From TMED26 sp002694075 (GTDB lineage Bacteria > Pseudomonadota > Alphaproteobacteria > Thalassobaculales > Thalassobaculaceae): a stretch of 64,000 nt of DNA. The stretch covers positions 39,097 to 103,096 of the forward strand of contig JAYYDT010000025.1 in assembly GCA_036160575.1 (NCBI GenBank), given 5' to 3'. Positions 42,072 to 50,932 of this stretch are shown piece by piece. The position numbers and the translations under genes are program-made. Below the pieces are notes generated by a model. That model was not told where the DNA came from. It ran no database searches and saw only the letters and a list, made by a program, of their open reading frames with translations. Every line of letters begins with the position of its first letter. Within the stretch, counting starts at the first letter, position 1.

Positions 42072-42587
42072 ATGGATCTGAAGGCCCATATTCGTGAAGT
42101 CCCGGATTTCCCAAAGCCGGGCATCCTCTTCTACGATATCTCGACTTTGTTGGCCCATCCCGAAGCTTGGCACACGGCCATCGACCGTTTAAGTGACGCC
42201 GTCGCCGCCTTTCAGCCGGATGTTTTGGTCGGCATCGAATCGCGTGGATTTTTGGTCGCCGCGCCGCTCGCCTTGAGACTCGGCCTCGGCTTTCACATGG
42301 TGCGCAAAAAAGGCAAATTGCCCGGCGCCACCATCCCTTACACCTATGACCTGGAATATGGCACCGACACGGTCGAGGTGCAGGACGGCGCCATCGCGCC
42401 AGGTCAACGCGTGGTCATCCTGGACGATTTATTGGCCACCGGCGGCACCATGCGCGCGGCCGCCCATTTGATCGAGCGGGTCGGCGGCGTGGTCGCCGGC
42501 GGCGCTTGCATCATCGAGTTGAGTTTCCTCGGTGGGCGCGACCGGGTTGGTGTGCCGCTGGTTTCCCTGATCAGCTATGACAGCTAG
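42072..42587 (+). CDS. apt: Adenine phosphoribosyltransferase
   Basis: This 171-residue purine salvage enzyme makes AMP from adenine and PRPP. The PRPP-binding motif V-V-I-L-D-D-L-L-A-T-G-G-T lies near residue 115, and the N-terminal V-P-D-F-P-K-P-G-I-L-F-Y-D is diagnostic. ATG at 42072 is chosen because of AGGTGG (42061-42066) and because family members begin M-D-L-K; a GTG eight codons upstream is possible. It overlaps the MFS gene by 11 bases. Confidence 0.95.
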   Translation: MDLKAHIREVPDFPKPGILFYDISTLLAHPEAWHTAIDRLSDAVAAFQPDVLVGIESRGFLVAAPLALRLGLGFHMVRKKGKLPGATIPYTYDLEYGTDTVEVQDGAIAPGQRVVILDDLLATGGTMRAAAHLIERVGGVVAGGACIIELSFLGGRDRVGVPLVSLISYDS

Positions 42588-43794
42588 CGCGGACGACGCC
42601 GATATCGACGGCGCGCGCGCTTGGCTGCGCGTCGTGGTGTCGCTGGCTTTGGCCACCATCGGTGGGATCGGCTTGTGGTCGGTGGTGGTGGTGCTGCCGG
42701 CGATCGAGGCCGAGTTCGACGTCGACCGCGGCACGGCGTCGGTCTCCTACATGGTGAATATGCTCGGTTTCGCCAGCGGCGGTTTGATTATGGGCCGCTT
42801 GGCCGACCGCTTCGGAGTGCGCGTGCCGGTGACTTTGGGTGCGCTGATGCTGGCCCTCGGCTACGGCGCGGCGGCGTTGGCGACCTCGTTCTGGCAGTTT
42901 ATCGCGGCGCAGGCCCTGCTGATCGGCCTGTTGGGCAGTTCGGCCACCTTCGGCCCCTTGGTCGCCGATGTATCCTTGTGGTTTCAGCGTCGCCGGGGCA
43001 TGGCGGTGGCGATCGTCGCCAGCGGCAATTACCTGGCCGGCACCTTGTGGCCGCCGATCCTGCAAATGGTGGTCGATAATTTCGGTTGGCGCGAGGCGCA
43101 CGCCCTGGTGGCGGTGTTTGTCCTGATCACCATGATCCCTCTCACCTTGTTTCTGCGCCGGCCCTCGCCGGTTGTCGAGGGCGCCGCCGTCGGCGTCAGC
43201 GCGCTGACTTTAACGGTCGCCCGCCGTCGCGCGCTGATGGCGATGCTGGTGGTTGCCGGGCTGGCCTGTTGCGTGGCGATGTCGATGCCGCAAGTGCATA
43301 TCGTCGCCTATTGCGTCGACCTTGGCTTCGGCGCGGCGCGCGGCGCCGAGATGTTATCGGTGATGCTGGGTTTCGGGATTGTCAGCCGCCTGGCCTCCGG
43401 CTGGATCGCCGACCGCATCGGCGGGGTCGGCACCTTGCTCTTGGGCTCGTGTCTGCAATGCCTGGCCCTCGCCCTGTACCTGCCCTTCGACGGGTTGGTG
43501 TCGCTATATGTGGTGTCGGCCTTGTTCGGCCTTTCGCAGGGCGGGATCGTGCCCAGCTACGCTTTGGTGGTGCGCGAGTTTTTCCCGGCGCGCGAGGCGG
43601 GCACCAAGATCAGCCTGGTGTTGATGGCGACAATTTTCGGAATGGCCCTGGGTGGCTGGGTGTCCGGCGAGATTTACGATTTGACCGGCTCCTATCAAGC
43701 GGCCTTTCTCAACGGCATTGTCTGGAACTTGCTGAACATGGCCATCGCCGGCTATCTCTTATTCGACCGCCGGCGCCCGGCCTTGGCCCATTAG
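42577..43794 (+). CDS. MFS transporter
   Basis: This 405-residue protein has about 12 membrane helices and the MFS loop motif G-R-L-A-D-R-F-G-V-R between helices 2 and 3, repeated in degenerate form as G-W-I-A-D-R-I-G-G in the second half. It resembles monocarboxylate/oxalate-formate type porters. The start lies inside the apt gene, so translation is coupled. The substrate is unknown. Its stop codon is inside a 15-base tandem duplication (43784-43813) shared with the convergent acuI-like gene. Confidence 0.9.
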   Translation: MTASADDADIDGARAWLRVVVSLALATIGGIGLWSVVVVLPAIEAEFDVDRGTASVSYMVNMLGFASGGLIMGRLADRFGVRVPVTLGALMLALGYGAAALATSFWQFIAAQALLIGLLGSSATFGPLVADVSLWFQRRRGMAVAIVASGNYLAGTLWPPILQMVVDNFGWREAHALVAVFVLITMIPLTLFLRRPSPVVEGAAVGVSALTLTVARRRALMAMLVVAGLACCVAMSMPQVHIVAYCVDLGFGAARGAEMLSVMLGFGIVSRLASGWIADRIGGVGTLLLGSCLQCLALALYLPFDGLVSLYVVSALFGLSQGGIVPSYALVVREFFPAREAGTKISLVLMATIFGMALGGWVSGEIYDLTGSYQAAFLNGIVWNLLNMAIAGYLLFDRRRPALAH

Positions 43795-43813
43795 TCGCTG
43801 GCCCATTAGTCGC
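43784..43813. repeat. 15-base tandem duplication across two convergent stop codons
   Basis: Two identical adjacent 15-base units (TGGCCCATTAGTCGC) occupy 43784-43798 and 43799-43813. The MFS gene stops (TAG, 43792-43794) in the first unit and the convergent acuI-like gene stops (TAA, 43808-43806) in the second. Without the duplication the two coding ends would overlap. Confidence 0.9.
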
Positions 43814-44810
43814 CGGTGACACGGACCACCGTGCGGCCGCGCAGCTGGCCCTTGAGGATGGCCGCGCCGAGGGCCGGTAAGTCATGCCAGTCGCGCATCT
43901 CGGTCATGGCGTCCAAACGATCGGTCGGCAAAATTTCCGACAGCCGGTCCCACACCCGCTGCCGGCGCGGCGCCGGGCACATCACGGAATCGATGCCCAA
44001 CAGCGACACCCCCCGCAACAGGAAGGGCAAAACAGTGGTTTTCAAACCACTGCCGCCGGCCAGGCCAACCGCCGCCACCGCCCCGCCATAGCGCACCTGG
44101 GTCAGGAGATTGGCCAAGGTATCGCCGCCGACATTGTCGATGGCCGCGGCGAAACGCTCGCGCGCCAGAGGCCGGCTCGGCGCTTCGGCCAGTTCGGCCC
44201 GGTCGATAAAGCCCGCGGCGCCCAATTCGGTCAGGTATTCATGGGTCTCGGGCCGGCCGGTGGCGGCCACCACCTGATAGCCCATTTGGCCGAGCAGGGT
44301 GGTCGCCACACTGCCGACGCCGCCGGCGGCGCCGGTCACCAAAACCTCGCCCGCCGCCGGCGTCAAACCGGCCGCCTCCAGCGTGTCAATCGCCAGCATG
44401 GCGGTGAAGCCGGCGGTGCCAACGGCCATCGCCCGGGTCAGGCTCAGCGGCGCCGGCAGTTTGATCAGCCAATCGCCCTTGACCCGCGCCCGTTCGGCGT
44501 ACCCGCCCCAATGCACTTCGCCAACCCGCCAACCGGTCAACACCACCGGGTCGCCGACCGAAAAGCCGGGATGTTCGCTGGCCTCGACCACGCCGGAAAA
44601 ATCGATGCCGGGGATATGCGGGTAATCACGCACCAATCGGCCGAGCCCGCCAAGGACCATGCCATCCTTGTAATTGACCGTCGAATAGGCGACACGCACC
44701 GTCACGTCGCCCGCCGGCAAGGCGTCGTCGTTGACGGTTTCGAAGGCGGCGGAAATCTGTTCGTCCTGTTGGCGCAGGACCAATGCCGTGAAAGCGGTGG
44801 TGGCGGTCAT
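43806..44810 (-). CDS. acuI: AcuI/YhdH-type acryloyl-CoA reductase (zinc-free MDR family)
   Basis: This 334-residue NADPH-dependent medium-chain reductase matches the YhdH/AcuI group, which reduces acryloyl-CoA to propanoyl-CoA in DMSP or 3-hydroxypropionate metabolism. Markers are S-T-V-N-Y-K-D-G, P-G-I-D-F-S-G-V-V and the dinucleotide motif V-T-G-A-A-G-G-V-G. There are no structural-zinc cysteines. No DMSP lyase or acryloyl-CoA ligase is adjacent, so its role may be general detoxification of reactive enoyl-CoA. It lies 95 bases after the thiolase gene on the same strand. Confidence 0.88.
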   Translation of the reverse strand: MTATTAFTALVLRQQDEQISAAFETVNDDALPAGDVTVRVAYSTVNYKDGMVLGGLGRLVRDYPHIPGIDFSGVVEASEHPGFSVGDPVVLTGWRVGEVHWGGYAERARVKGDWLIKLPAPLSLTRAMAVGTAGFTAMLAIDTLEAAGLTPAAGEVLVTGAAGGVGSVATTLLGQMGYQVVAATGRPETHEYLTELGAAGFIDRAELAEAPSRPLARERFAAAIDNVGGDTLANLLTQVRYGGAVAAVGLAGGSGLKTTVLPFLLRGVSLLGIDSVMCPAPRRQRVWDRLSEILPTDRLDAMTEMRDWHDLPALGAAILKGQLRGRTVVRVTGD

Positions 44811-44905
44811 GGCCCCTCTCCCCCGTTCCTCATCCCTTGTTTCTTATCCCCCGAGGGGGTTCGGACCGGCGGGGATGACGCCCGCCGGCCGATGGTCGAC
44901 GCGCC

Positions 44906-46069
44906 TTACTTGATCGGCTCGAGGATCGACACGTAGTTGGCGACGGCGGCGCCGCCCATGTTGAAAATCCCGCCCAATTTGGCGCCCGGCACCTGCATGT
45001 CGCCAGCCTCGCCGCGCACCTGCATGGCGGTCAACACATGCATCGAGACGCCGGTGGCGCCAATCGGATGGCCCTTGGCTTTCAGCCCGCCCGAGGGATT
45101 GATCGGCAATTTGCCGTCCTTTTGGGTCCAGCCCTCGGCGATGGCGGTGGCGCCCTCACCCGGCGCGGTCAGGCCCATCGCCTCATATTCGATCAACTCG
45201 GCGATGGTGAAACAGTCGTGAGTCTCAACGAAATCCAAATCGTCGAGGGTCAAGCCGGCGCTGCCCAGCGCCTGCCGCCAGGCTTGCTGGCAGCCCTCGA
45301 ATTGGATGATGTCGCGCTTGGACAGCGGCAGGTAGTCGTTGACATGGGCGCGCGCGCGGATCGCCACCGCCTTGTCCATCGACAGGGCGGTTTCGACATC
45401 GGCGACGACCACGGCGGCGGCGCCATCGGAGACCAGCGAGCAATCGGTGCGTTTCAGCGGGCCGGCGACCACCGGGTTTTTGTCGGATTCATTACGGCAA
45501 AACTCAAAGCCGACATCCTTGCGCATTTGCGCCCACGGATTGGCGCAGCCGTTTTTGTGGTTTTTGGCGGCGATCATCGCCAAGGCGTCCGATTGGTCGC
45601 CATAGCGCTGGTAATATTGCTGGGCGATTTTGCCGAAGACTCCGGCGAACCCGCCTTCGGTGTCGCCTTCCTCTTTCAAATAGCTGGCGGTCAGCAAGGT
45701 CTCGCCGATCTCGGCGCCGCGCAGGGCGGTCATTTTCTCGACCCCGACCACCAGCACCAGGCGGCCGCGTTTGGCCTCGATGTAATTGGCCGCTTGATGG
45801 ACCGCCGCCGAGCCGGTGGCGCAGGCGTTTTCCACCCGCGTCGAGGGCTTGAAGCGAAACTTGTCGGAGGCTTGGAAAACCAGGCTGGAGGTGAACTCCT
45901 GGCGCTCGAAGCGGCCGAACTGACCGACATAGATGGCGTCGATATCGGCCGGCCCGACGCCGGCGTCGGCCATCGCCTCGGTGGCCACCTGAATGATCAT
46001 CGCTTCGGCGTCATGGTCGTCATGCTTGCCGAAGGGAAAATGGGAATAACCAACAATGCACGCGGTCAT
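44906..46069 (-). CDS. SCP-x-type thiolase (acetyl-CoA acetyltransferase family)
   Basis: This 387-residue protein has the complete thiolase active site: nucleophilic Cys in N-A-C-A-T-G-S-A-A, His in E-T-H-D-C-F, and G-H-P-I-G-A-T-G, with the oxyanion N-M-G-G-A near the end. It should cleave 3-oxoacyl-CoA with free CoA. This contrasts with the non-canonical thiolase at 21448. The ATG at 46069 follows AGGAGAGG; the longer frame upstream overlaps the regulator gene and is rejected. No DUF35 partner is adjacent. Confidence 0.93.
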   Translation of the reverse strand: MTACIVGYSHFPFGKHDDHDAEAMIIQVATEAMADAGVGPADIDAIYVGQFGRFERQEFTSSLVFQASDKFRFKPSTRVENACATGSAAVHQAANYIEAKRGRLVLVVGVEKMTALRGAEIGETLLTASYLKEEGDTEGGFAGVFGKIAQQYYQRYGDQSDALAMIAAKNHKNGCANPWAQMRKDVGFEFCRNESDKNPVVAGPLKRTDCSLVSDGAAAVVVADVETALSMDKAVAIRARAHVNDYLPLSKRDIIQFEGCQQAWRQALGSAGLTLDDLDFVETHDCFTIAELIEYEAMGLTAPGEGATAIAEGWTQKDGKLPINPSGGLKAKGHPIGATGVSMHVLTAMQVRGEAGDMQVPGAKLGGIFNMGGAAVANYVSILEPIK

Positions 46070-46146
46070 TTGCCTCTCCTGCCATGGGATGTTTCGTAAT
46101 TGGCGTCGCGCCGAGCCTAGCAGGCCGGGCGGCGGCGGCGAAAGCC

Positions 46147-46668
46147 TTAAAGCGCCGCCAGCAGCCGGTCGCACCAGGCGATGCGGCCGCCGACCTGGTC
46201 GATTTCCATCTCGATCCAGGCGTCGAGCCGACCCGACTGCCATTCGTCATGGCCGGCCAGGTCGCGCAGGCGGGCCAACTCGCCCTCATACATGGCGCGC
46301 AATTGCTCTAGCTGGTCACGCTGGGCGTCGGCGTCGAGGACCTCGATAAAGCGCAGTTTCAGCGCCACCACCAGCTTGTTCATGTCCGAGACGCCGGGCC
46401 GCACGCTGGACGTCATATAGTCGCGCAGCGCGTCTTCGCCGGCCGCCGTCAGGACCAGGCGCGCCGCCGCGCCATCGGCGATCAAGCCCTCGAATTTCAG
46501 CAATTCAATGGAGGTGCCGAGCAGATCCAGGGACGGGCCGACGATGCGGGCGGCGAATTGACGAACCTCGCGGGCGAGATCGCCATAAGCCATCGGCGCC
46601 CGCCACAGCGCGCCAAGGGCGGCCATGCGGATCGCCTCCTTGGGGATCAGGGAATTGTCGCGATACAT
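46147..46668 (-). CDS. Winged-helix regulator, PadR-like
   Basis: This 173-residue protein has an N-terminal winged-helix region (M-A-A-L-G-A-L-W, D-L-A-R-E-V-R-Q-F, L-L-K-F-E-G-L-I) and a C-terminal helical dimerisation part rich in Leu and Arg, the PadR/Vir-type organisation. The ATG at 46668 is selected; upstream in-frame sequence is poor. It lies 77 bases before the thiolase in the same direction and might regulate it and acuI. Family assignment is by pattern and moderately certain. Confidence 0.65.
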   Translation of the reverse strand: MYRDNSLIPKEAIRMAALGALWRAPMAYGDLAREVRQFAARIVGPSLDLLGTSIELLKFEGLIADGAAARLVLTAAGEDALRDYMTSSVRPGVSDMNKLVVALKLRFIEVLDADAQRDQLEQLRAMYEGELARLRDLAGHDEWQSGRLDAWIEMEIDQVGGRIAWCDRLLAAL

Positions 46669-46783
46669 GTCCCGGGCCAGTCCACTCTGCGTCAAAACGT
46701 AGCGACAGCATGGGCCGGAACGGCGGCCATGTCTAGTCCCCGGGTGTCTTCGCTCCAAACGCGGCGGCCTTGTCCAGGCCGCG

Positions 46784-48172
46784 CTAGTTCCGCCCCACGC
46801 GCAACAGGTCGTCGATCACCCGTTCGAGATCGGCCAGCGACCGGCAGGTGCGCGCGACATGGCAGAACGGCCGGTAGCGCGGCATTTCGGAATCGCCAAG
46901 GCCCCAGAAATTCTGCGGCTCGGTGTTTAGCCAGACCACCCGGCGGGCGCGGTCATGGAGCGCGCGGAACCGGTCGATGCGCGGGTCGCCGTAGTTGGAG
47001 CGACCGTCGCCCAGCATGATCACCGTGGTGCGGCGGTCGATGACGCCGAGGTGATGATCCGTCAAATCGACCAGCGCCTGGCCATAATCGGTCGGCCGAA
47101 AACCGACCGCCGCCAGGATTTGCGGGATCGCTTCCTCGATCGGGTGGTCGTCGAGAATCGCGCCGACATCCATCAAGTGGGAGGAAAAGGCAAAAGCGTG
47201 GACGTCATCGACCACGTCGCGCAGTTGATAGAGGAACATCAGCAAAAATCGCGCGGCGGTGGCCACCGATTGCGAGACATCGCAAACCGCGACGATTTTC
47301 GGCCGAGTGATTTTGCGCTGTTTCCAAATCACCTCGAACGGCACCGCGTCATGGGCCATGTTGACCCGCAGGGTGCGGCGAATGTCGAGCCGGCCGCGGC
47401 GCGCCCGGCGCTGGCGCCGGCTGTGCCGGGCGACCAGTTTGCGGGCCATTTGGCGGACCAGGTTCTGTGCCCGGTCCATGTCGCGGCGGTCGATCTGGCC
47501 AAGCGCGCGGGTTTCCAAATAGGCGTCGCGTAAACGCTCGCCGGCGGCCCGGCCATAAAGTTCGTACTGGCGCTCGACGAAGGCGCGGCCGTCGGCCAGC
47601 AATTGTCGGCGGCCGGCGTTGAGCGCCTCGGCCGCGGCCGCCTCGCCGGCGGCGTCAAGGGCGGCGATGCGCCGCTCCAGTTCGCGCAGGCCCATGGCGT
47701 CGAGCATGCGCCGACCGAGTACGCCGCGCTGCATGAAAGAGCGGATGTCGCCAACCCCGACGGCCGCCGCCGCCGCCTCCATCGCCGCCGCCAGGCCGGC
47801 CTGGTCGCCGGCCATCAACATGTCGGCGAGATCCGCCGGCGCGCGCCCGTCACCCGCGTCACCGGCGTCGCCGTCGGCGGCGCTTTCGGGTGTCGCCCCC
47901 GCCGGGACCGGGTCATTAGCCGTTTCAGCCGCCGCGTCGTCCGGGGCGGCCGGCAGGTCGCGGCTGAAGAAGCGCTCGAAAACATCGTCGAAGCGGGTTT
48001 TCTCATCGGCGCTTTTGGCCAGGGTGACGGCCAGGGCGTCCTTGGTTACCGCGCGGTCCTGAAAGCCCAGCAAGCCGACCACGCGGTGGGCGTCCAAGGT
48101 TTCGGCGACCGATACCCGCACCTCGGCGTCGCGCAGGGCGCGGATGAAATCCTCCAGCGGGCGAGTCGCCAT
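46784..48172 (-). CDS. coxE: CoxE-like VWA-domain protein
   Basis: This 462-residue protein has a C-terminal von Willebrand A domain with the metal-ion site D-V-S-Q-S (near 315) and L-G-D-G-R-S-N, and a helical N-terminal region with an acidic Ala/Asp-rich linker around 100-130. Together with the MoxR ATPase encoded 8 bases upstream it matches the CoxD-CoxE pair, which matures the molybdenum-copper centre of CO dehydrogenase; similar pairs serve other metalloenzymes. ATG at 48172 is chosen; the longer frame overlaps the MoxR gene. Confidence 0.85.
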   Translation of the reverse strand: MATRPLEDFIRALRDAEVRVSVAETLDAHRVVGLLGFQDRAVTKDALAVTLAKSADEKTRFDDVFERFFSRDLPAAPDDAAAETANDPVPAGATPESAADGDAGDAGDGRAPADLADMLMAGDQAGLAAAMEAAAAAVGVGDIRSFMQRGVLGRRMLDAMGLRELERRIAALDAAGEAAAAEALNAGRRQLLADGRAFVERQYELYGRAAGERLRDAYLETRALGQIDRRDMDRAQNLVRQMARKLVARHSRRQRRARRGRLDIRRTLRVNMAHDAVPFEVIWKQRKITRPKIVAVCDVSQSVATAARFLLMFLYQLRDVVDDVHAFAFSSHLMDVGAILDDHPIEEAIPQILAAVGFRPTDYGQALVDLTDHHLGVIDRRTTVIMLGDGRSNYGDPRIDRFRALHDRARRVVWLNTEPQNFWGLGDSEMPRYRPFCHVARTCRSLADLERVIDDLLRVGRN

Positions 48173-48180
48173 CGGGCGGC

Positions 48181-49125
48181 TCAGTCGGCCGCCTCGGCGG
48201 CGCGCAAAAGGTCGGTCATCTGGCTCTCGGCGTGGTCGATATCGGCCTCGAATTTGAGCAGCACATTGAGCGTGTCGCGCACCAGGGCGCGGTCGATTTG
48301 CGCGCCATGCAGCAGGACGATGGCCCGCGCCCAATCCAAGGTCTCGCTGATCGACGGCAGTTTTTTCAAATCAAGCGCGCGCAGGGCTTGCACGAAAGCG
48401 ACCACTTGGCGGGTCAAGCGGGCGTCGATGCCGGGCACGCGGGCGGTCACAATCGCCGCCTCCAGGCGCGCGTCGGGCAATGGGATATGCAGGTGCAGGC
48501 AACGCCGCTTCAAGGCGTCGCTCATGTCGCGGGTGTTGTTGGAGGTCAGGAACACCAAGGGCGGGCGGGCCGCCGTGATGGTGCCGATTTCCGGAATGGT
48601 GACTTGAAAGGCGGAAAGGATTTCGAGCAAAAACGCCTCAAACTCCTCATTCGCCTTGTCGACCTCGTCGATCAGCAAGACCGCGCCTTCCGGCTCGCGC
48701 AGGGCTTGCAGCAAGGGCCGCGGCTCCAAGAATTGCTCGGAGAAAAACATGTCCGAGAAATTGGCCAAACGGCCGAGCGCGTCGGTCAAATCGCCGGTTT
48801 CGCCCAAAACCTCGTTAATCTTGTCCTTGAGCAATTGGGTGTACAGCAATTGCTTGCCGTATTTCCATTCGTAAAGGGCCTTGGATTCGTCCAGGCCCTC
48901 ATAACATTGCATGCGGATCAGCGGCAGCGACAGCCAGCGTGCGGTCGACAGCGCGAGCTCGGTCTTGCCGACCCCGGCCGACCCTTCGACCAAAACCGGT
49001 TTGCCCAAATCGCGGGCCAGCAACAGGGCGGTGGCGATGGGCCGCGAGGCGATGTAATCGACCGCCGCCAAACCGGCGGTGATGGTCTCGACCGAAGCCG
49101 TGGGCGCGGGAAGGTCGGCGGGCAT
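48181..49125 (-). CDS. coxD: MoxR-type AAA+ ATPase (CoxD-like)
   Basis: This 314-residue AAA+ ATPase has Walker A G-S-A-G-V-G-K-T-E-L-A, Walker B L-L-I-D-E-V-D-K-A, sensor 1 L-T-S-N-N-T and arginine finger region R-R-C. MoxR proteins remodel or insert cofactors into metalloenzymes with VWA partners. The VWA gene follows after 8 bases. The only molybdenum hydroxylase subunit in the window (33560-35917) is over 10 kb away and could be a client, which is inference. The gene starts 99 bases from the 3' end of rnpB. Confidence 0.9.
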   Translation of the reverse strand: MPADLPAPTASVETITAGLAAVDYIASRPIATALLLARDLGKPVLVEGSAGVGKTELALSTARWLSLPLIRMQCYEGLDESKALYEWKYGKQLLYTQLLKDKINEVLGETGDLTDALGRLANFSDMFFSEQFLEPRPLLQALREPEGAVLLIDEVDKANEEFEAFLLEILSAFQVTIPEIGTITAARPPLVFLTSNNTRDMSDALKRRCLHLHIPLPDARLEAAIVTARVPGIDARLTRQVVAFVQALRALDLKKLPSISETLDWARAIVLLHGAQIDRALVRDTLNVLLKFEADIDHAESQMTDLLRAAEAAD

Positions 49126-49224
49126 GGAACGTCCGGGTTAGGGCGGTGAATGACGCCGGCAGCATATCCGAGGCGGTGGCCGCCGCAAAGACTCCGTGGC
49201 GCAATAGTGTCGCGGCCGCCGCGC

Positions 49225-49640
<416 letters not shown>

Positions 49641-49641
49641 A

Positions 49642-49670
49642 CTACTGGCGCCTGGCGCTCGCGCCGTCAA
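49642..49670 (-). promoter_or_regulatory. Promoter of rnpB
   Basis: Reading leftward, TTGACG (49670-49665) and CAGTAG (49647-49642) are spaced by 17 bases. The predicted transcript begins near 49635, inside the first arm of P1, in good agreement with a mature RNase P RNA 5' end. Confidence 0.55.
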
Positions 49671-49741
49671 GAGGGACGGTGACGCTTGCCGCCGGCCGCC
49701 GGGCCGGCCATGATGGGGGCGGCAACAGCAGGAGGTTCGCC

Positions 49742-50914
49742 ATGCACGCTTTGATCGACAACCTGGCCGGTAATCACGCTGAGATGACGGCCATTCGGCG
49801 CGATATTCACGCCCATCCCGAACTCGGTTTCGAGGAGCATCGAACCTCCGACCTGGTCGCCGAAAAATTGACCGATTGGGGCATCGAGGTGACCCGCGGC
49901 ATTGGCCAAACCGGGTTGGTTGGCACCTTGCGGGTCGGCAACGACCCGCGCTCGGTCGGCTTGCGCGCCGATATGGACGCCTTACCCATCGTCGAGGCCA
50001 ACACCTTCGAGCATTGCTCGCGCCACCCCGGCGTGATGCACGCCTGTGGCCATGACGGGCACACCGCCATGCTGTTGGGCGCCGCCCGTTATCTCGCCGA
50101 AACCCGTAATTTCGAAGGCTGCGTGCATTTCATTTTCCAGCCGGCCGAGGAAGGCATCGGCGGTGCCCGGGCGATGGTCAACGACGGTTTGTTCGAGAAA
50201 TTCCCCTGCGACAGCATTTTCGGCATGCATAACCGGCCAGGCATGGACATCGGCAATTTCGCCATTCGCCCCGGCGCGATGATGGCCGGCGGCGCGCTTT
50301 TCGACATCACCGTGACCGGTGTCGGCGCCCATGGCGCGCGGCCGGAATCGGGGGTTGACCCGGTGGTCGTCGCGGCCCAGATCGTGACCGCCTGCCAGAC
50401 CATCGTGTCGCGCAACATCAGCCCGCGCGACACGGCGGTTCTGTCGTTCACCCAAATTCACGGCGGCGACGCCTATAACGTGATCCCCCAATCGGCTCGC
50501 ATCATGGGCACCGCGCGCGCCTTCTCGATGGCGGTGATGGGCATGATCGAGGACAATATGCGGCGCATGGCCGAAAGCATCGCCGCCGGTTTTGGCGCCA
50601 CCGCCGAACTGGATTTCCGGCTGGAGTTTATGCCGACCGTCAATAACGCGACGGAAACGCTTTTCGCCATTGAATGCGCCCGCGATTTGGTCGGCGGTGA
50701 CAACGTCAATGAAGAGATCCCTTTGGTGATGGCCTCGGAGGATTTTTCCTACATGCTCAATGAGCGGCCTGGCGCTTATATCTTTGTCGGCAATGGCGCC
50801 GGCGAAGGCGGCTGCGAGGTGCATAACCCCGGCTATGACTTCAACGACCAGGCGCTACCGTTCGGCGCCGCCTATTTCGTCAACGTGGTGGAGAAAAAGC
50901 TGGCCCGCCGCTAG
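49742..50914 (+). CDS. M20-family amidohydrolase (hippurate hydrolase/N-acyl amino acid deacylase-like)
   Basis: This 390-residue metallopeptidase hydrolyses N-acyl amino acids or amidated substrates. The M20D metal ligands are visible as C102 and H104 in A-C-G-H-D-G-H-T, E136/E137 in Q-P-A-E-E-G, and H in G-M-H-N-R-P-G, with a dimerisation domain in the middle. The ATG at 49742 follows AGCAGGAGG; a longer open frame to the left runs through rnpB and is an artefact. Its stop codon lies in an 11-base tandem duplication. Confidence 0.92.
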   Translation: MHALIDNLAGNHAEMTAIRRDIHAHPELGFEEHRTSDLVAEKLTDWGIEVTRGIGQTGLVGTLRVGNDPRSVGLRADMDALPIVEANTFEHCSRHPGVMHACGHDGHTAMLLGAARYLAETRNFEGCVHFIFQPAEEGIGGARAMVNDGLFEKFPCDSIFGMHNRPGMDIGNFAIRPGAMMAGGALFDITVTGVGAHGARPESGVDPVVVAAQIVTACQTIVSRNISPRDTAVLSFTQIHGGDAYNVIPQSARIMGTARAFSMAVMGMIEDNMRRMAESIAAGFGATAELDFRLEFMPTVNNATETLFAIECARDLVGGDNVNEEIPLVMASEDFSYMLNERPGAYIFVGNGAGEGGCEVHNPGYDFNDQALPFGAAYFVNVVEKKLARR

Positions 50915-50928
50915 ACCGCCGCTAGACC
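50907..50928. repeat. 11-base tandem duplication at the amidohydrolase stop codon
   Basis: Units GCCGCTAGACC at 50907-50917 and 50918-50928 are identical and adjacent. The amidohydrolase stop TAG (50912-50914) lies in the first copy; the convergent amidase gene ends 4 bases after the second copy. Confidence 0.85.
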
Positions 50929-50932
50929 GCGG

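Noticed and set aside
44848..44859. CCCCC/GGGGG hairpin between the thiolase and acuI genes
   Set aside because: The loop would be two bases and no T-run follows on either strand, so a terminator is not supported.
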